Assembly: GCF_003073175.1 (NCBI RefSeq)
Contig: NZ_QBBX01000008.1
Span: 531-64,530, forward strand
Source of the DNA: Peribacillus acanthi
GTDB taxonomy: Bacteria; Bacillota; Bacilli; Bacillales; DSM-1321
Direction of reading: 5' to 3'
Length of the DNA: 64,000 nt
Shown piece after piece: positions 7,815-15,889 of this stretch. Within the stretch, counting starts at the first letter, position 1; every line of letters starts with the position of its first letter. The position numbers and the translations under genes are program-made. A model generated the notes under the pieces. That model saw only the letters and a program-made list of their open reading frames with translations. It did not search any database and was not told the DNA's origin.

Positions 7815-9077
7815 ATGCTAGAAGGAGAAATTATTAAATTTTACCGTAAAAAAGCAGGGCTTTCTCAAGAGCAATTAGGAAAAGACATTTGTACAGCAAC
7901 CCATGTGAGTAAAATTGAACGAGGACAAACGAAGTATTCATCGGAAATTATTGCTTTGTTTTCAAAACGTCTTGAAATCGATATCCAAAAAGAGATCGAA
8001 TCCTTTCAAAATATTGAACAAAAGCTCCATCAATGGCATAACGCAATCATTATGCAAAGAATGAATGAGGTTGAAAAGAAAAAACAAGAAATAGATCAAT
8101 TCTTTAGAACCAATCCTTCTAATAACCATGCTACGTTGTATGATTTACTTTTAATCAGATATCACTTGTTACATCAAAATAATGAAAAAGCATTCAGCTT
8201 ACTCATTCGAATGGATAAACAAAACCTCCATTTTTCACCTTTCGAAAGAAACCTTCATTTTCATATATTAGGGTTAGCTTACCTGCAAAAATGCAATAAT
8301 TTTGAAGCCAGTAACCGTACAAAAGCCATAGAATATTTGAAAAAAGTGAATGAAAAGGAATATGGAAATGAAGAGTTATATTATCACCTAGCGATTGGAT
8401 ATCATTGGATTGAATCCAGGACAATGGCCTTTATCTATGCAGAGAAGGCACTTAAGTATTTTAAGAGGACCAATAATTTTTCCCGAGCAATTCAAGCAGA
8501 AGCGGTCATGCTTGTACAAAAAGAAAGTGCAACAAATGCTGATTTCGAGGAAAAGGTAGAAAGATACCAACAGTTAATTGATGACAGTAAAACACTTGGG
8601 AAAAATGAAATTACTGCTATGTTAATTCACAACTTAGGCTTTGAATATTACAAAAGAAAAAGTTACACCAATGCACATGAATATTACGGACAGGCTTTAA
8701 AAATGGCAAATAAACAATCATCCATATATCTCAACCGGTTATTTAATTATCTGGATAATTGTTTAGAAGGAGAGATATTCACACCGAAAAAATTATTAAA
8801 AAAGGCTTATGATGGTTTATCAATAGCCAGAAGCCTAGATAATCCATTATATTTGCGCTTATTTAAGTTATTGATTCTTCAAGTCGAAAATCAGCTTGAT
8901 CATTTCTATAACTATCTAGAAGCATCGGTACTACCCTATTTAATCACACATAACAAGATGACCATGATTAATAAATATGGAAATAAGCTATATCAACATT
9001 ATGTAAGTACAAAACAATATGAAAAAGCTGCTTTGATTGCCGAAATTTTCGTTAATAAATCTTCTTCTAATAAATAG
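7815..9077 (+). CDS. nprR: NprR/PlcR-type quorum-sensing regulator (HTH + TPR)
   Basis: 420 aa. An N-terminal HTH_XRE domain (residues 3-60, motif GLSQEQLGKDICTATHVSKIERGQ) is followed by ~350 residues of tetratricopeptide-like helices, e.g. MLIHNLGFEYYKRKSYTNAHEYYGQALKM in pieces around 275-305. This is the RRNPP architecture and the length matches NprR (~420 aa); position directly after npr supports that identity. NprR switches to an activator of extracellular protease genes upon binding the NprX heptapeptide. GGAGAG precedes the ATG. Unlike the B. cereus group, no nprX-like small ORF with a signal sequence is seen in the 257 bases downstream. Confidence 0.8.
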   Translation: MLEGEIIKFYRKKAGLSQEQLGKDICTATHVSKIERGQTKYSSEIIALFSKRLEIDIQKEIESFQNIEQKLHQWHNAIIMQRMNEVEKKKQEIDQFFRTNPSNNHATLYDLLLIRYHLLHQNNEKAFSLLIRMDKQNLHFSPFERNLHFHILGLAYLQKCNNFEASNRTKAIEYLKKVNEKEYGNEELYYHLAIGYHWIESRTMAFIYAEKALKYFKRTNNFSRAIQAEAVMLVQKESATNADFEEKVERYQQLIDDSKTLGKNEITAMLIHNLGFEYYKRKSYTNAHEYYGQALKMANKQSSIYLNRLFNYLDNCLEGEIFTPKKLLKKAYDGLSIARSLDNPLYLRLFKLLILQVENQLDHFYNYLEASVLPYLITHNKMTMINKYGNKLYQHYVSTKQYEKAALIAEIFVNKSSSNK

Positions 9078-9256
9078 GATTAGCCTTGAATGGACGAATT
9101 TTAAGTAAGTGATTTTGGAAGCTCATAATTAGCCGAATCAAACTATAAATTCAAAGGTAATTAGATAATGAGGGGGCAATCAGTTTTACATAGTCTTGAT
9201 TTTTTATCCATAACGAAATAATCTTAATTATATGTCATTATTGTATGTATTGATCT

Positions 9257-9290
9257 ACCTCCTGTCCATAATGTAACAGGAGGTTTTTTG
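9257..9290 (+). terminator. Terminator upstream of the MFS gene
   Basis: ACCTCCTGT / ACAGGAGGT stem, 10-base loop, six T. It ends the nprR transcript; note that its right arm contains AGGAGG, which is not a ribosome binding site for any supported ORF. Confidence 0.8.
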
Positions 9291-9334
9291 GGGAGAAAAA
9301 AATAGTAGATGAGAAAACTGGGGAGGTAACTATT

Positions 9335-10558
9335 TTGTCTAATAGCCTGTTTAAAAATCGTATGTTCCAAGCGATCATCATATCTGGATTGTTTTTGCAG
9401 ATTGGGATATGGGTTAGGAACTTTGCAGTTTTACTATTCGTAATGGATAAAACGAATGGGGATGCTTTTGCGGTTTCAATGATTTCTGTGGCAGAGTTTG
9501 CTCCAATATTTATTTTTTCTTTTATAGGCGGAACGTTTGCTGATCGATGGCGTCCGAAGAAGACAATGGTTTGGTGTGATATATTAAGTGCAATCTCAGT
9601 GTTCGCGGTATTAGCAACACTATTATTCGGGACATGGGAAGTGGTATTTTTTGCAACGTTAATATCCGCAATATTATCACAATTCTCACAGCCTTCTGGA
9701 ATGAAGCTGTTTAAAATGCATTTAGCGGAAGATCAAGTGCAAGCTGGTATGTCAGTTTATCAAACTGTTTTTGCAGTATTTATGGTATTAGGACCCATTC
9801 TCGGAACGTTTGCATATCAATCTTTTGGGATTGAAATATCGATAGCTGTTACGGGTACGGCATTTATACTATCAGCAGTCGCACTCGCTTTTTTACCAAA
9901 AGATCGTCAATTGGAAGAACATGCTGGAACAACCCTACTTCAAGAAATGAAAAGTGGGATCAAATATGTGTTAGGAAAAATTGAATTAAAGCTGTTAGGG
10001 TTCTGTTTCTTGTCAGTAGGTCTAGCTATCGGATTTATTCATCCCCTTTCCATTTTCTTAGTGACTGAACAATTGGGATTGCCAAAGGAAAACCTTCAAT
10101 GGCTGTTCATGGTCAATGGGGTTGGAATGATATTAGGTGGAGCAGTTGCGATGATGTTTGCAAAAAAGGTGGCTCCACAAAGACTGCTAGTCATTGGAAT
10201 GCTTGTGAATGCCATTGGGATGTCTGTAATGGGCTTTTCAACCAATCTGTGGATTACTTTGACAGCGGAGTTTTTCAACGGGTTATTGATGCCATGTATC
10301 CATATCGGGATCAATACATTAATTTTACAAAAATCCGAAGAGGCATTTATCGGTAGAGTGAATGGAATATTAAGCCCACTCTTTGCTGGCTCCATGGTAT
10401 TAACGATGAGTGTAGCTGGAATTTTAAAAGAGCAATTTTCGTTGGTTACGATGTTTGAGGTTGCGGCGATTTTATTTTTCATAGGCATGATTTTTATTTT
10501 GCCACTATACAATCAGAAGGTACATACAAACCTAGATGTTATGGCTACTAAGGAATGA
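9335..10558 (+). CDS. MFS transporter, DHA3-type exporter
   Basis: 407 aa with about 12 hydrophobic segments. TTG start preceded by GGGGAGGTAAC. The loop between helices 2 and 3 reads GGTFADRWRPKKTM, the MFS motif A variant of the H+ antiporter-3 group, and the N-terminus FLQIGIWVRNFAVLLFVMDKTNGDAFAVS is typical of that group, which includes macrolide and siderophore exporters. Substrate cannot be told. Monocistronic between two terminators. Confidence 0.85.
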   Translation: MSNSLFKNRMFQAIIISGLFLQIGIWVRNFAVLLFVMDKTNGDAFAVSMISVAEFAPIFIFSFIGGTFADRWRPKKTMVWCDILSAISVFAVLATLLFGTWEVVFFATLISAILSQFSQPSGMKLFKMHLAEDQVQAGMSVYQTVFAVFMVLGPILGTFAYQSFGIEISIAVTGTAFILSAVALAFLPKDRQLEEHAGTTLLQEMKSGIKYVLGKIELKLLGFCFLSVGLAIGFIHPLSIFLVTEQLGLPKENLQWLFMVNGVGMILGGAVAMMFAKKVAPQRLLVIGMLVNAIGMSVMGFSTNLWITLTAEFFNGLLMPCIHIGINTLILQKSEEAFIGRVNGILSPLFAGSMVLTMSVAGILKEQFSLVTMFEVAAILFFIGMIFILPLYNQKVHTNLDVMATKE

Positions 10559-10616
10559 TGTAACAGTGTTAAGTCATTCTAATCAAAACAATAAAAAAGT
10601 ATAGTAAGTAATATTC

Positions 10617-10650
10617 AAATGCCCACAATGAAAAGTGGGCATTTATTTTA
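10617..10650. terminator. Bidirectional terminator
   Basis: AAATGCCCAC / GTGGGCATTT stem with an 8-base loop between convergent genes. Confidence 0.85.
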
Positions 10651-11016
10651 CTACTGCTTTTTATTAGGGTTATTATTATAAGGATTATTGTTCTTGTTCT
10701 GGTTCTGGTTCTGGTTCTGGTTATTTAATCCATTGTTGTTAGGTGCCAGTTCTTTAGCGAACTCGGTTAAATTAGCCATTTTCGGCATTTGACCCATATT
10801 TATATTAGGTAATTTTAAATCTGACATTAAACTTTGCACAGTATCAGCTGTAGTGTTTTGTTTATTATTTCTTCCTAATCCCAATGCGGCTGCGCTAACT
10901 CCTAGACCAATTAAAGTAGCCCACAGCATGCCATTACTACGTTTTTTTCTCCCAAACATTTTTAAAAAATCCTGACTTTTCGCCATTCTAAATAGGACAG
11001 GTAACCAGTTATTCAT
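10651..11016 (-). CDS. Hypothetical membrane protein with Asn/Gln-rich tail
   Basis: 121 aa, start preceded by AAGGGAG. A basic N-terminus (FGRKKRSNG) leads into one hydrophobic span (MLWATLIGLGVSAAALGLG, about 31-49), then a soluble segment and a low-complexity tail made of NQ, NN and NPY repeats that is encoded by a run of TTCTGG hexamers. It resembles small bacillus proteins of unknown function; no family name can be given. The hexamer run may vary in copy number. Confidence 0.6.
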   Translation of the reverse strand: MNNWLPVLFRMAKSQDFLKMFGRKKRSNGMLWATLIGLGVSAAALGLGRNNKQNTTADTVQSLMSDLKLPNINMGQMPKMANLTEFAKELAPNNNGLNNQNQNQNQNKNNNPYNNNPNKKQ

Positions 11017-11206
11017 TGTTCTACACTCCCTTAAAAGTGATTTTAGTACATTACAAATTCTCCTCTAATTTAATTTTTTCATATGAGCGATTAATCATGC
11101 TGGGAATGTTTTGATATGGCATTATTGTCAATAGTGAGAATTTTTTTACAATTAATTTATAAATTATGGTAAAATATGTTTGTTAGTAAATTTAAGGGGG
11201 AATTCG

Positions 11207-12202
11207 ATGAAAAACAAAAAGTTTCTTTTTGCTGCATCATTGCTATTGGTGCTTTCAATGTTCTTAGCCGCATGTGGTTCAGACAAAAAGGTAAGTGGTA
11301 CAGATGAGAAGGATGGTAAGGAAGAAAAACCTAAGTTCATAAGTATACTTACTGGAGGAACAGGTGGTACATATTTTCCACTTGGTGGGTCTTTTGCTAC
11401 GATCATTTCTGATGAAACAGGAATTGAGACGAATGCAGAGACAACTGGTGCATCAGCTGAAAACATGCAGACATTGAAAGATGGAGATGCAGAGATAGCT
11501 TTTTCTCAAACCGATATTGCTTCGTATGCTAGTGAAGGCAAAATCATGTTTGAAGGTAATGTTGTTGATAACGTAAAAGCAATTGGAACACTATATCCTG
11601 AAACGATTCAAATCGTAACAACAAAAGGATCTGGAATTAAATCGGTTAATGATTTGAAAGGGAAAAAAGTATCCGTTGGTGCACCAGGTTCTGGTACAAA
11701 TGCGAATGCACAACAAATTCTAGAAGTGTATGGAATGTCGTTTGATGATATCGAAAAACAGGATCTATCATTTGATGAGTCTGTTGCTGGAATTCAAGAT
11801 GGTACAATCGATGCAGCTTTCGTAACAGCAGGTACACCGACTGGAGCAGTAGAGGGATTAGCTGCGACAGAAGAAGTAGTGATTGTACCAGTTGATCAAG
11901 ATAAAGCAGAAGAGTTAATTAAGAAATATCCATACTACACAATTGACGAAGTTCCTTCTGGCGTATATAAACTTACTGAAGCTGTACCAACAGTTGCTGT
12001 TCAGGCAATGTTAGTTGTTCGAGAAGATTTGTCTGAAGAAGTGGTTTACGACATTACAAAAGCGATTTTTGAAAACCTAGATAAGGTTACTCATGCAAAA
12101 GGTAAGTTGATTAAAGCTGAAAAAGCATTAAATGGTGTCGGGATTGAAGTACATCCAGGCGCTCAAAAATACTATGATGAAAAAAATATCAAAGCAGAAT
12201 AG
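11207..12202 (+). CDS. TAXI-family TRAP transporter substrate-binding lipoprotein
   Basis: 331 aa. Start 11207 follows AAGGGGG by 6 bases; the longer frame from 11180 lacks a site. Lipoprotein signal with lipobox LAAC (Cys at about 22). The mature part opens with FISILTGGTGGTYFPLGGSFA, the hallmark of TAXI (TRAP-associated extracytoplasmic immunogenic) proteins, and contains GKKVSVGAPGSGTNANAQ. It captures a small organic anion (glutamate or another carboxylate in studied cases) at the outer face and hands it to the TRAP permease two genes downstream. A strong hairpin lies between it and the next gene, a place where excess SBP mRNA is often made. Confidence 0.92.
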   Translation: MKNKKFLFAASLLLVLSMFLAACGSDKKVSGTDEKDGKEEKPKFISILTGGTGGTYFPLGGSFATIISDETGIETNAETTGASAENMQTLKDGDAEIAFSQTDIASYASEGKIMFEGNVVDNVKAIGTLYPETIQIVTTKGSGIKSVNDLKGKKVSVGAPGSGTNANAQQILEVYGMSFDDIEKQDLSFDESVAGIQDGTIDAAFVTAGTPTGAVEGLAATEEVVIVPVDQDKAEELIKKYPYYTIDEVPSGVYKLTEAVPTVAVQAMLVVREDLSEEVVYDITKAIFENLDKVTHAKGKLIKAEKALNGVGIEVHPGAQKYYDEKNIKAE

Positions 12203-12259
12203 ACTTTTCAAAACGAAGCATCTTTTGATAAATTTCATAAACTTAAGATGTAAATAACA

Positions 12260-12303
12260 TTTGACCGGCCAAAGTCCTGATAAAAGGTACTCTGGCCGGT
12301 CAA
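12260..12303 (+). terminator. Strong hairpin without T run, between TAXI gene and DUF1850 gene
   Basis: TTGACCGGCCA / TGGCCGGTCAA arms with further pairing (AG/CT) and an interior loop. No poly-T follows, so it looks like an mRNA-stabilising or partial termination element inside the operon rather than a full terminator. Confidence 0.6.
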
Positions 12304-12342
12304 ATTGGCTTTATGCGTCTGATCTGGATTAGTGGGGGAGAA

Positions 12343-12873
12343 ATGATAACTTTATTTCTTAAAAAAAACATCATTATAGGATTAACCCTCATCGTACTAA
12401 TATTACTGGGAGCATTTACTCCATATAAAAAGTCATTAGTATTCGAATTTCAAAACAGTGGTCAAGTGTTAGCGTATCTTCCATTTGCTGACAAACAGAA
12501 ATTTCAAATTAAATATACCCATTCCATCCATTTAACGGATGTTGTTGAAAGCTACAAAGTTAATTCAAATCAAAAAATCCAGCAATATGAATTGATGTAT
12601 GAAAATTTTTCGATTGGCATGCCATCGAATGCAGATGAAGGGGAAGAATTTGAAGTTAAAGATGGAAAATACTTTATAAAGAATATGAAACGAGTTTTTC
12701 CTTTTTTTGATTTAAGGATTGGAAAGGTAAGGGCTAATCATACCGTTATATATCAAGACATGCAATATCCTTTAGCACGATATATAGAACCTGGGACAAG
12801 GGTCCGAATAAAGATAAGAACCCTAAATTTTGTTCAACAAATGAAAGGAGTGAACATTCTTGAGCATGAATGA
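12343..12873 (+). CDS. DUF1850 protein, TAXI-TRAP accessory
   Basis: 176 aa with an N-terminal membrane anchor (IIIGLTLIVLILLGAF) and an extracytoplasmic part containing the family pattern KYTHSIHLTDVVESY and a central ...ENFSIGMPSNADEG segment. DUF1850 genes are regularly placed between TAXI binding proteins and their fused permeases; the role is unknown. GGGGGAG lies very close to the ATG at 12343; the alternative ATG at 12313 has no site. It overlaps the permease gene by 14 bases, which suggests translational coupling. Confidence 0.8.
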   Translation: MITLFLKKNIIIGLTLIVLILLGAFTPYKKSLVFEFQNSGQVLAYLPFADKQKFQIKYTHSIHLTDVVESYKVNSNQKIQQYELMYENFSIGMPSNADEGEEFEVKDGKYFIKNMKRVFPFFDLRIGKVRANHTVIYQDMQYPLARYIEPGTRVRIKIRTLNFVQQMKGVNILEHE

Positions 12874-14818
12874 TGGGACACTATCCCAAGAACAGCAACA
12901 GGAATTATTGGAGAAATACGATCCGGAAGCGGGCACTAGGAAGCTAAGTGGCTCAATGGGCTGGATTGTTTTTATTGGATTATTAGCTTTTTCTCTATTT
13001 CAGCTGTACACTTCCTTGTTTGGAGTCTTGACGGCACAGCTTCAACGCTCCATCCATCTTGGATTTGCACTAGCTTTAGTCTTTTTGTTATTTCCTGCTA
13101 GACGAAAAAATTTAAAGAAAAATCGGGTGGCTTGGTATGATATCTTGCTTGCAGGAGCAGCAATCGCTGTAGGCTCATATTGGCCACTTATGATAGACGA
13201 GCTTGTCATGAGGGCTGGTAGACTTGAGGGGTTAGATTTTTATATCGGCCTCACAGCAATATTGCTCGTATTAGAAGCTACGAGACGTACAGTTGGCGTA
13301 CCAATTATGACAATTGCTGTTTTATTTATGGTTTATGCATTGTATGGACCGTACATGCCAGGCTTCTTAGCCCATAGGGGTTTGGAACTGGATCGTCTCG
13401 TTCAGACGATGTTTTTTACAACTGAAGGAATTTTAGGTACGCCACTTGGGGTTTCAGCAACCTTTATTTTTCTATTCTTGTTGTTTGGATCATTTCTTGT
13501 TCAAACAGGTGTAGGACAGTACTTTAATGACCTTGCAGTTTTTATTGCAGGTAAAAGAGTCGGGGGACCTGCGAAAGTCGCAATTTTCTCAAGTGCGCTT
13601 CAAGGAACCATCAGTGGAAGTTCAGTTGCAAATGTAGTAACTTCTGGATCATTTACCATTCCCATGATGAAAAAGCTTGGATACCGGAAAGAGTTCGCCG
13701 GGGCTGTAGAAGCGTCCGCCTCGACAGGAGGACAACTAATGCCACCTGTAATGGGTGCAGCTGCCTTTTTGATGGTTGAATTTATCGGTGGTGGAATTTC
13801 TTATTGGGATATTGCAAAGGCTGCCGCAATTCCAGCAATCCTATATTTTGCAGGTATTTGGATTATGACCCATTTTGAAGCTAAACGTATGGGTTTAAGG
13901 GGCCTAAGAGATGAGGAAATTCCAAATAAGAAAGAAATACTAGGAAAAATATACTTGTTAGTTCCTATTATTACGATATTGGTTTTAATGATGAGTGGGA
14001 TGAGTGTTATGCGTGCCGCGCTCTGGTCAATCTTGATTACAATTGTAGTAAGTGCTTTTAAAAAAGAAACAAGAGTTGGAGTTAAAGGTTTGTTAGATGC
14101 ACTTGCAGATGGGGCGCGAACTGCACTCGGGGTTGCCTCAGCGACTGCTGCTGCAGGCATTATTGTTGGTGTTGTAACTAAAACAGGACTTGGCTTAAAG
14201 TTAGCAAATGGAATATTAGATTTTTCAGGAGGACATTTGATTCTAACTTTGGTATTGACCATGATTGCTTCCCTCATTCTTGGAATGGGTTCTCCAACGA
14301 CGGCAAATTATGTAATTACTTCAACTATTGCAGCACCTGCTATTATCCTGCTTGGAGTGCCTGATTTATCTGCTCACTTATTTGTTTTCTACTTTGGAAT
14401 CATTGCAGATATTACGCCTCCGGTTGCACTGGCAGCCTTTGCAGCTGCGGCAGTATCAGGTGGAGAGCCACTTAGAACGGGGATTGAGTCGTCTAAACTT
14501 GCAATTGCTGCCTTTATCATTCCTTATATTTTTGTCCTATCACCAGAATTATTAATGATTGATACGACTTGGTATTATCTACTATGGGTGATTACGACGG
14601 CACTATGTGGAATGATTGCTATAGGTGCTGGAGTTGTTGGATACTGGCTTCGCGGATTGTCATGGTATGAAAGGTTGATAGGTATTGCAGGTGGTTTAAT
14701 GCTGATCTATCCTGAAACCATTACTGATATTATTGGAGTAGGTTCCTTTATATTATTAATCGTCCTACAACTTGTTAGTAAAAAGGATGAAACTCAAAAA
14801 CCACAGATGGCTGGTTAA
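12860..14818 (+). CDS. TRAP transporter permease, fused DctQM (4TM-12TM)
   Basis: 652 aa, TTG start 8 bases after AAAGGAG. About 16-18 hydrophobic segments: a small-subunit-like region (about 30-150) followed by the large DctM region with SSALQGTISGSSVANVVTSG and SASTGGQLMPPVMGAAAF, both conserved in TRAP permeases. Uses an ion gradient (Na+ or H+) to import the substrate delivered by the TAXI protein. Last gene of the operon, with a terminator after it. Confidence 0.93.
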   Translation: MSMNDGTLSQEQQQELLEKYDPEAGTRKLSGSMGWIVFIGLLAFSLFQLYTSLFGVLTAQLQRSIHLGFALALVFLLFPARRKNLKKNRVAWYDILLAGAAIAVGSYWPLMIDELVMRAGRLEGLDFYIGLTAILLVLEATRRTVGVPIMTIAVLFMVYALYGPYMPGFLAHRGLELDRLVQTMFFTTEGILGTPLGVSATFIFLFLLFGSFLVQTGVGQYFNDLAVFIAGKRVGGPAKVAIFSSALQGTISGSSVANVVTSGSFTIPMMKKLGYRKEFAGAVEASASTGGQLMPPVMGAAAFLMVEFIGGGISYWDIAKAAAIPAILYFAGIWIMTHFEAKRMGLRGLRDEEIPNKKEILGKIYLLVPIITILVLMMSGMSVMRAALWSILITIVVSAFKKETRVGVKGLLDALADGARTALGVASATAAAGIIVGVVTKTGLGLKLANGILDFSGGHLILTLVLTMIASLILGMGSPTTANYVITSTIAAPAIILLGVPDLSAHLFVFYFGIIADITPPVALAAFAAAAVSGGEPLRTGIESSKLAIAAFIIPYIFVLSPELLMIDTTWYYLLWVITTALCGMIAIGAGVVGYWLRGLSWYERLIGIAGGLMLIYPETITDIIGVGSFILLIVLQLVSKKDETQKPQMAG

Positions 14819-14880
14819 TGAAATCAAAGTAAATATTTTAGCTCCTACTGAATAAATCACACCCCATAAAGTAGAGGTGT

Positions 14881-14925
14881 ACACCCCTTTGGATGTCTAC
14901 ATCTCCTCTAAGGGGTGTTTTTTTG
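14881..14925 (+). terminator. Terminator after TRAP operon
   Basis: ACACCCCTT / AAGGGGTGT arms, long loop, then seven T. An upstream CACCCC/AGGTGT segment could pair alternatively. Confidence 0.75.
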
Positions 14926-15007
14926 TATGGAGTATCTTGGTCAATTTTATGAAAATTAAAAGAGTATTAGGGAAAACTAAATTAAGTCAAACCTAGGGAG
15001 TGATTTT

Positions 15008-15286
15008 ATGAATATACATGGTCAAATTATATCTGGAGAATTTGACGCAAGCCAGAATGAATTTTCACTTCAAAGAGTAAAAAATCTTTATACAGAATCA
15101 GTTTTAAAAGAAACGCAGCTTACTAATATTTATGAATATCTAAAAAAACATGAGCATGATCGTGATGGACAAATCATCACTTTATATGATCAAATGCCTT
15201 TAAGACTGACACAAAATGAAATTAAACAATTGATTAGCGATCTAGAGAAGGTGAATTTAAATTTTCAAGAAAGGCGAAGTACATAA
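15008..15286 (+). CDS. Hypothetical protein, 92 aa
   Basis: ATG preceded by GGGAGTG. Small, soluble, mostly helical, charged (EYLKKHEHDRDGQ, NEIKQLISDLEKVN). No cysteines, no signal peptide. I do not recognise a family. It stands alone, 66 bases before an Rrf2 regulator whose start has its own ribosome binding site; the two may share a transcript. Confidence 0.65.
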   Translation: MNIHGQIISGEFDASQNEFSLQRVKNLYTESVLKETQLTNIYEYLKKHEHDRDGQIITLYDQMPLRLTQNEIKQLISDLEKVNLNFQERRST

Positions 15287-15352
15287 AGGTTTATCTATAT
15301 TTCTTATTGTCTTCCATGTGAAATGGTATAAACTAGTAGTGAGGTGAAGAGA

Positions 15353-15769
15353 ATGACGGATAAACCTTCAACTACAAGATGGTTTGGTTATGCGATACAG
15401 GCATTGGTTGTGCTAGCAACATATGAAGGCATTTGTCCGAGTGCTGAAATGGCTGGAAAGCTAGAATCACGGTCTGCCTTTTTAAGAAAAATCCTTACCT
15501 ATTTAGTAAAGGGTGAGTTAATACGGGCAAAAGAAGGTCGAGACGGCGGGTATTCATTAGCAAGACCTGCAGACCAAATTACATTGGCAGATGTGTACAA
15601 AGCCATGCAAATAGTAGATCCATTTACGAAAGGCTTAATAGATGTAAATAGTAACTGTTTATCTTCCTATACAAATGAAGCATTAATTACTTTAACAGAT
15701 GAGATGGAAGATTGGATTTTGAGTGGATTAGAACAGAAAACCATTGCGGATATGATTCCCAAGAAATAA
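15353..15769 (+). CDS. Rrf2-family transcriptional regulator
   Basis: 138 aa. ATG 15353 is chosen because GAGGTGA lies 5 bases upstream; the GTG at 15344 is inside that site. Winged-helix core: WFGYAIQALVVLATYEG, then LESRSAFLRKILTYLVKGELIRAKEGRDGGYSLARP, the recognition and wing region (RGxxGGYxLA type). The three-Cys Fe-S cluster motif of NsrR/IscR is missing (only two isolated Cys), so sensing, if redox, would use a single thiol or ligand. It is the likely repressor of the following nitroreductase, whose promoter carries two matching inverted repeats. Confidence 0.88.
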   Translation: MTDKPSTTRWFGYAIQALVVLATYEGICPSAEMAGKLESRSAFLRKILTYLVKGELIRAKEGRDGGYSLARPADQITLADVYKAMQIVDPFTKGLIDVNSNCLSSYTNEALITLTDEMEDWILSGLEQKTIADMIPKK

Positions 15770-15800
15770 AACGATACCATATGGTTCGTTTTATTTTTTT
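15767..15800 (+). terminator. Terminator after the Rrf2 gene
   Basis: AAAACGA-T-ACC / GGTTCGTTTT stem with ATAT loop and a T-rich run. Confidence 0.75.
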
Positions 15801-15806
15801 ATTATT

Positions 15807-15865
15807 AACTGTTCTTGACAAAGGGACAGTTTCGGGAATATACTGTACCTGTAAAGAGAACAGTT
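15807..15865 (+). promoter_or_regulatory. Promoter with twin inverted-repeat operators
   Basis: Promoter: -35 TTGACA (15815-15820), 18-base spacer, -10 TATACT (15839-15844). Operator 1 is AACTGTTC-N9-GGACAGTT (15807-15831), covering the -35. Operator 2 is TACTGTAC-N9-GAACAGTT (15841-15865), covering the -10 edge and start point. Both have the same half-site (ACTGTnC) and the same 9-base gap and lie 34 bases apart. Confidence 0.75.
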
Positions 15866-15889
15866 ATTGAAGGAAAGGAAGAATAAAAA

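Noticed and set aside
9168-9221. 17-codon ORF after nprR as an nprX candidate
   Set aside because: No ribosome binding site, no signal sequence, no heptapeptide of the known kind.
13801-14277. Long reverse-strand open frames inside the TRAP permease, FecCD permease, RodA, FadN and YhcX-like genes
   Set aside because: They are antisense images of strongly coding genes, with low-complexity Ser/Pro/Thr-rich products and no translation signals.
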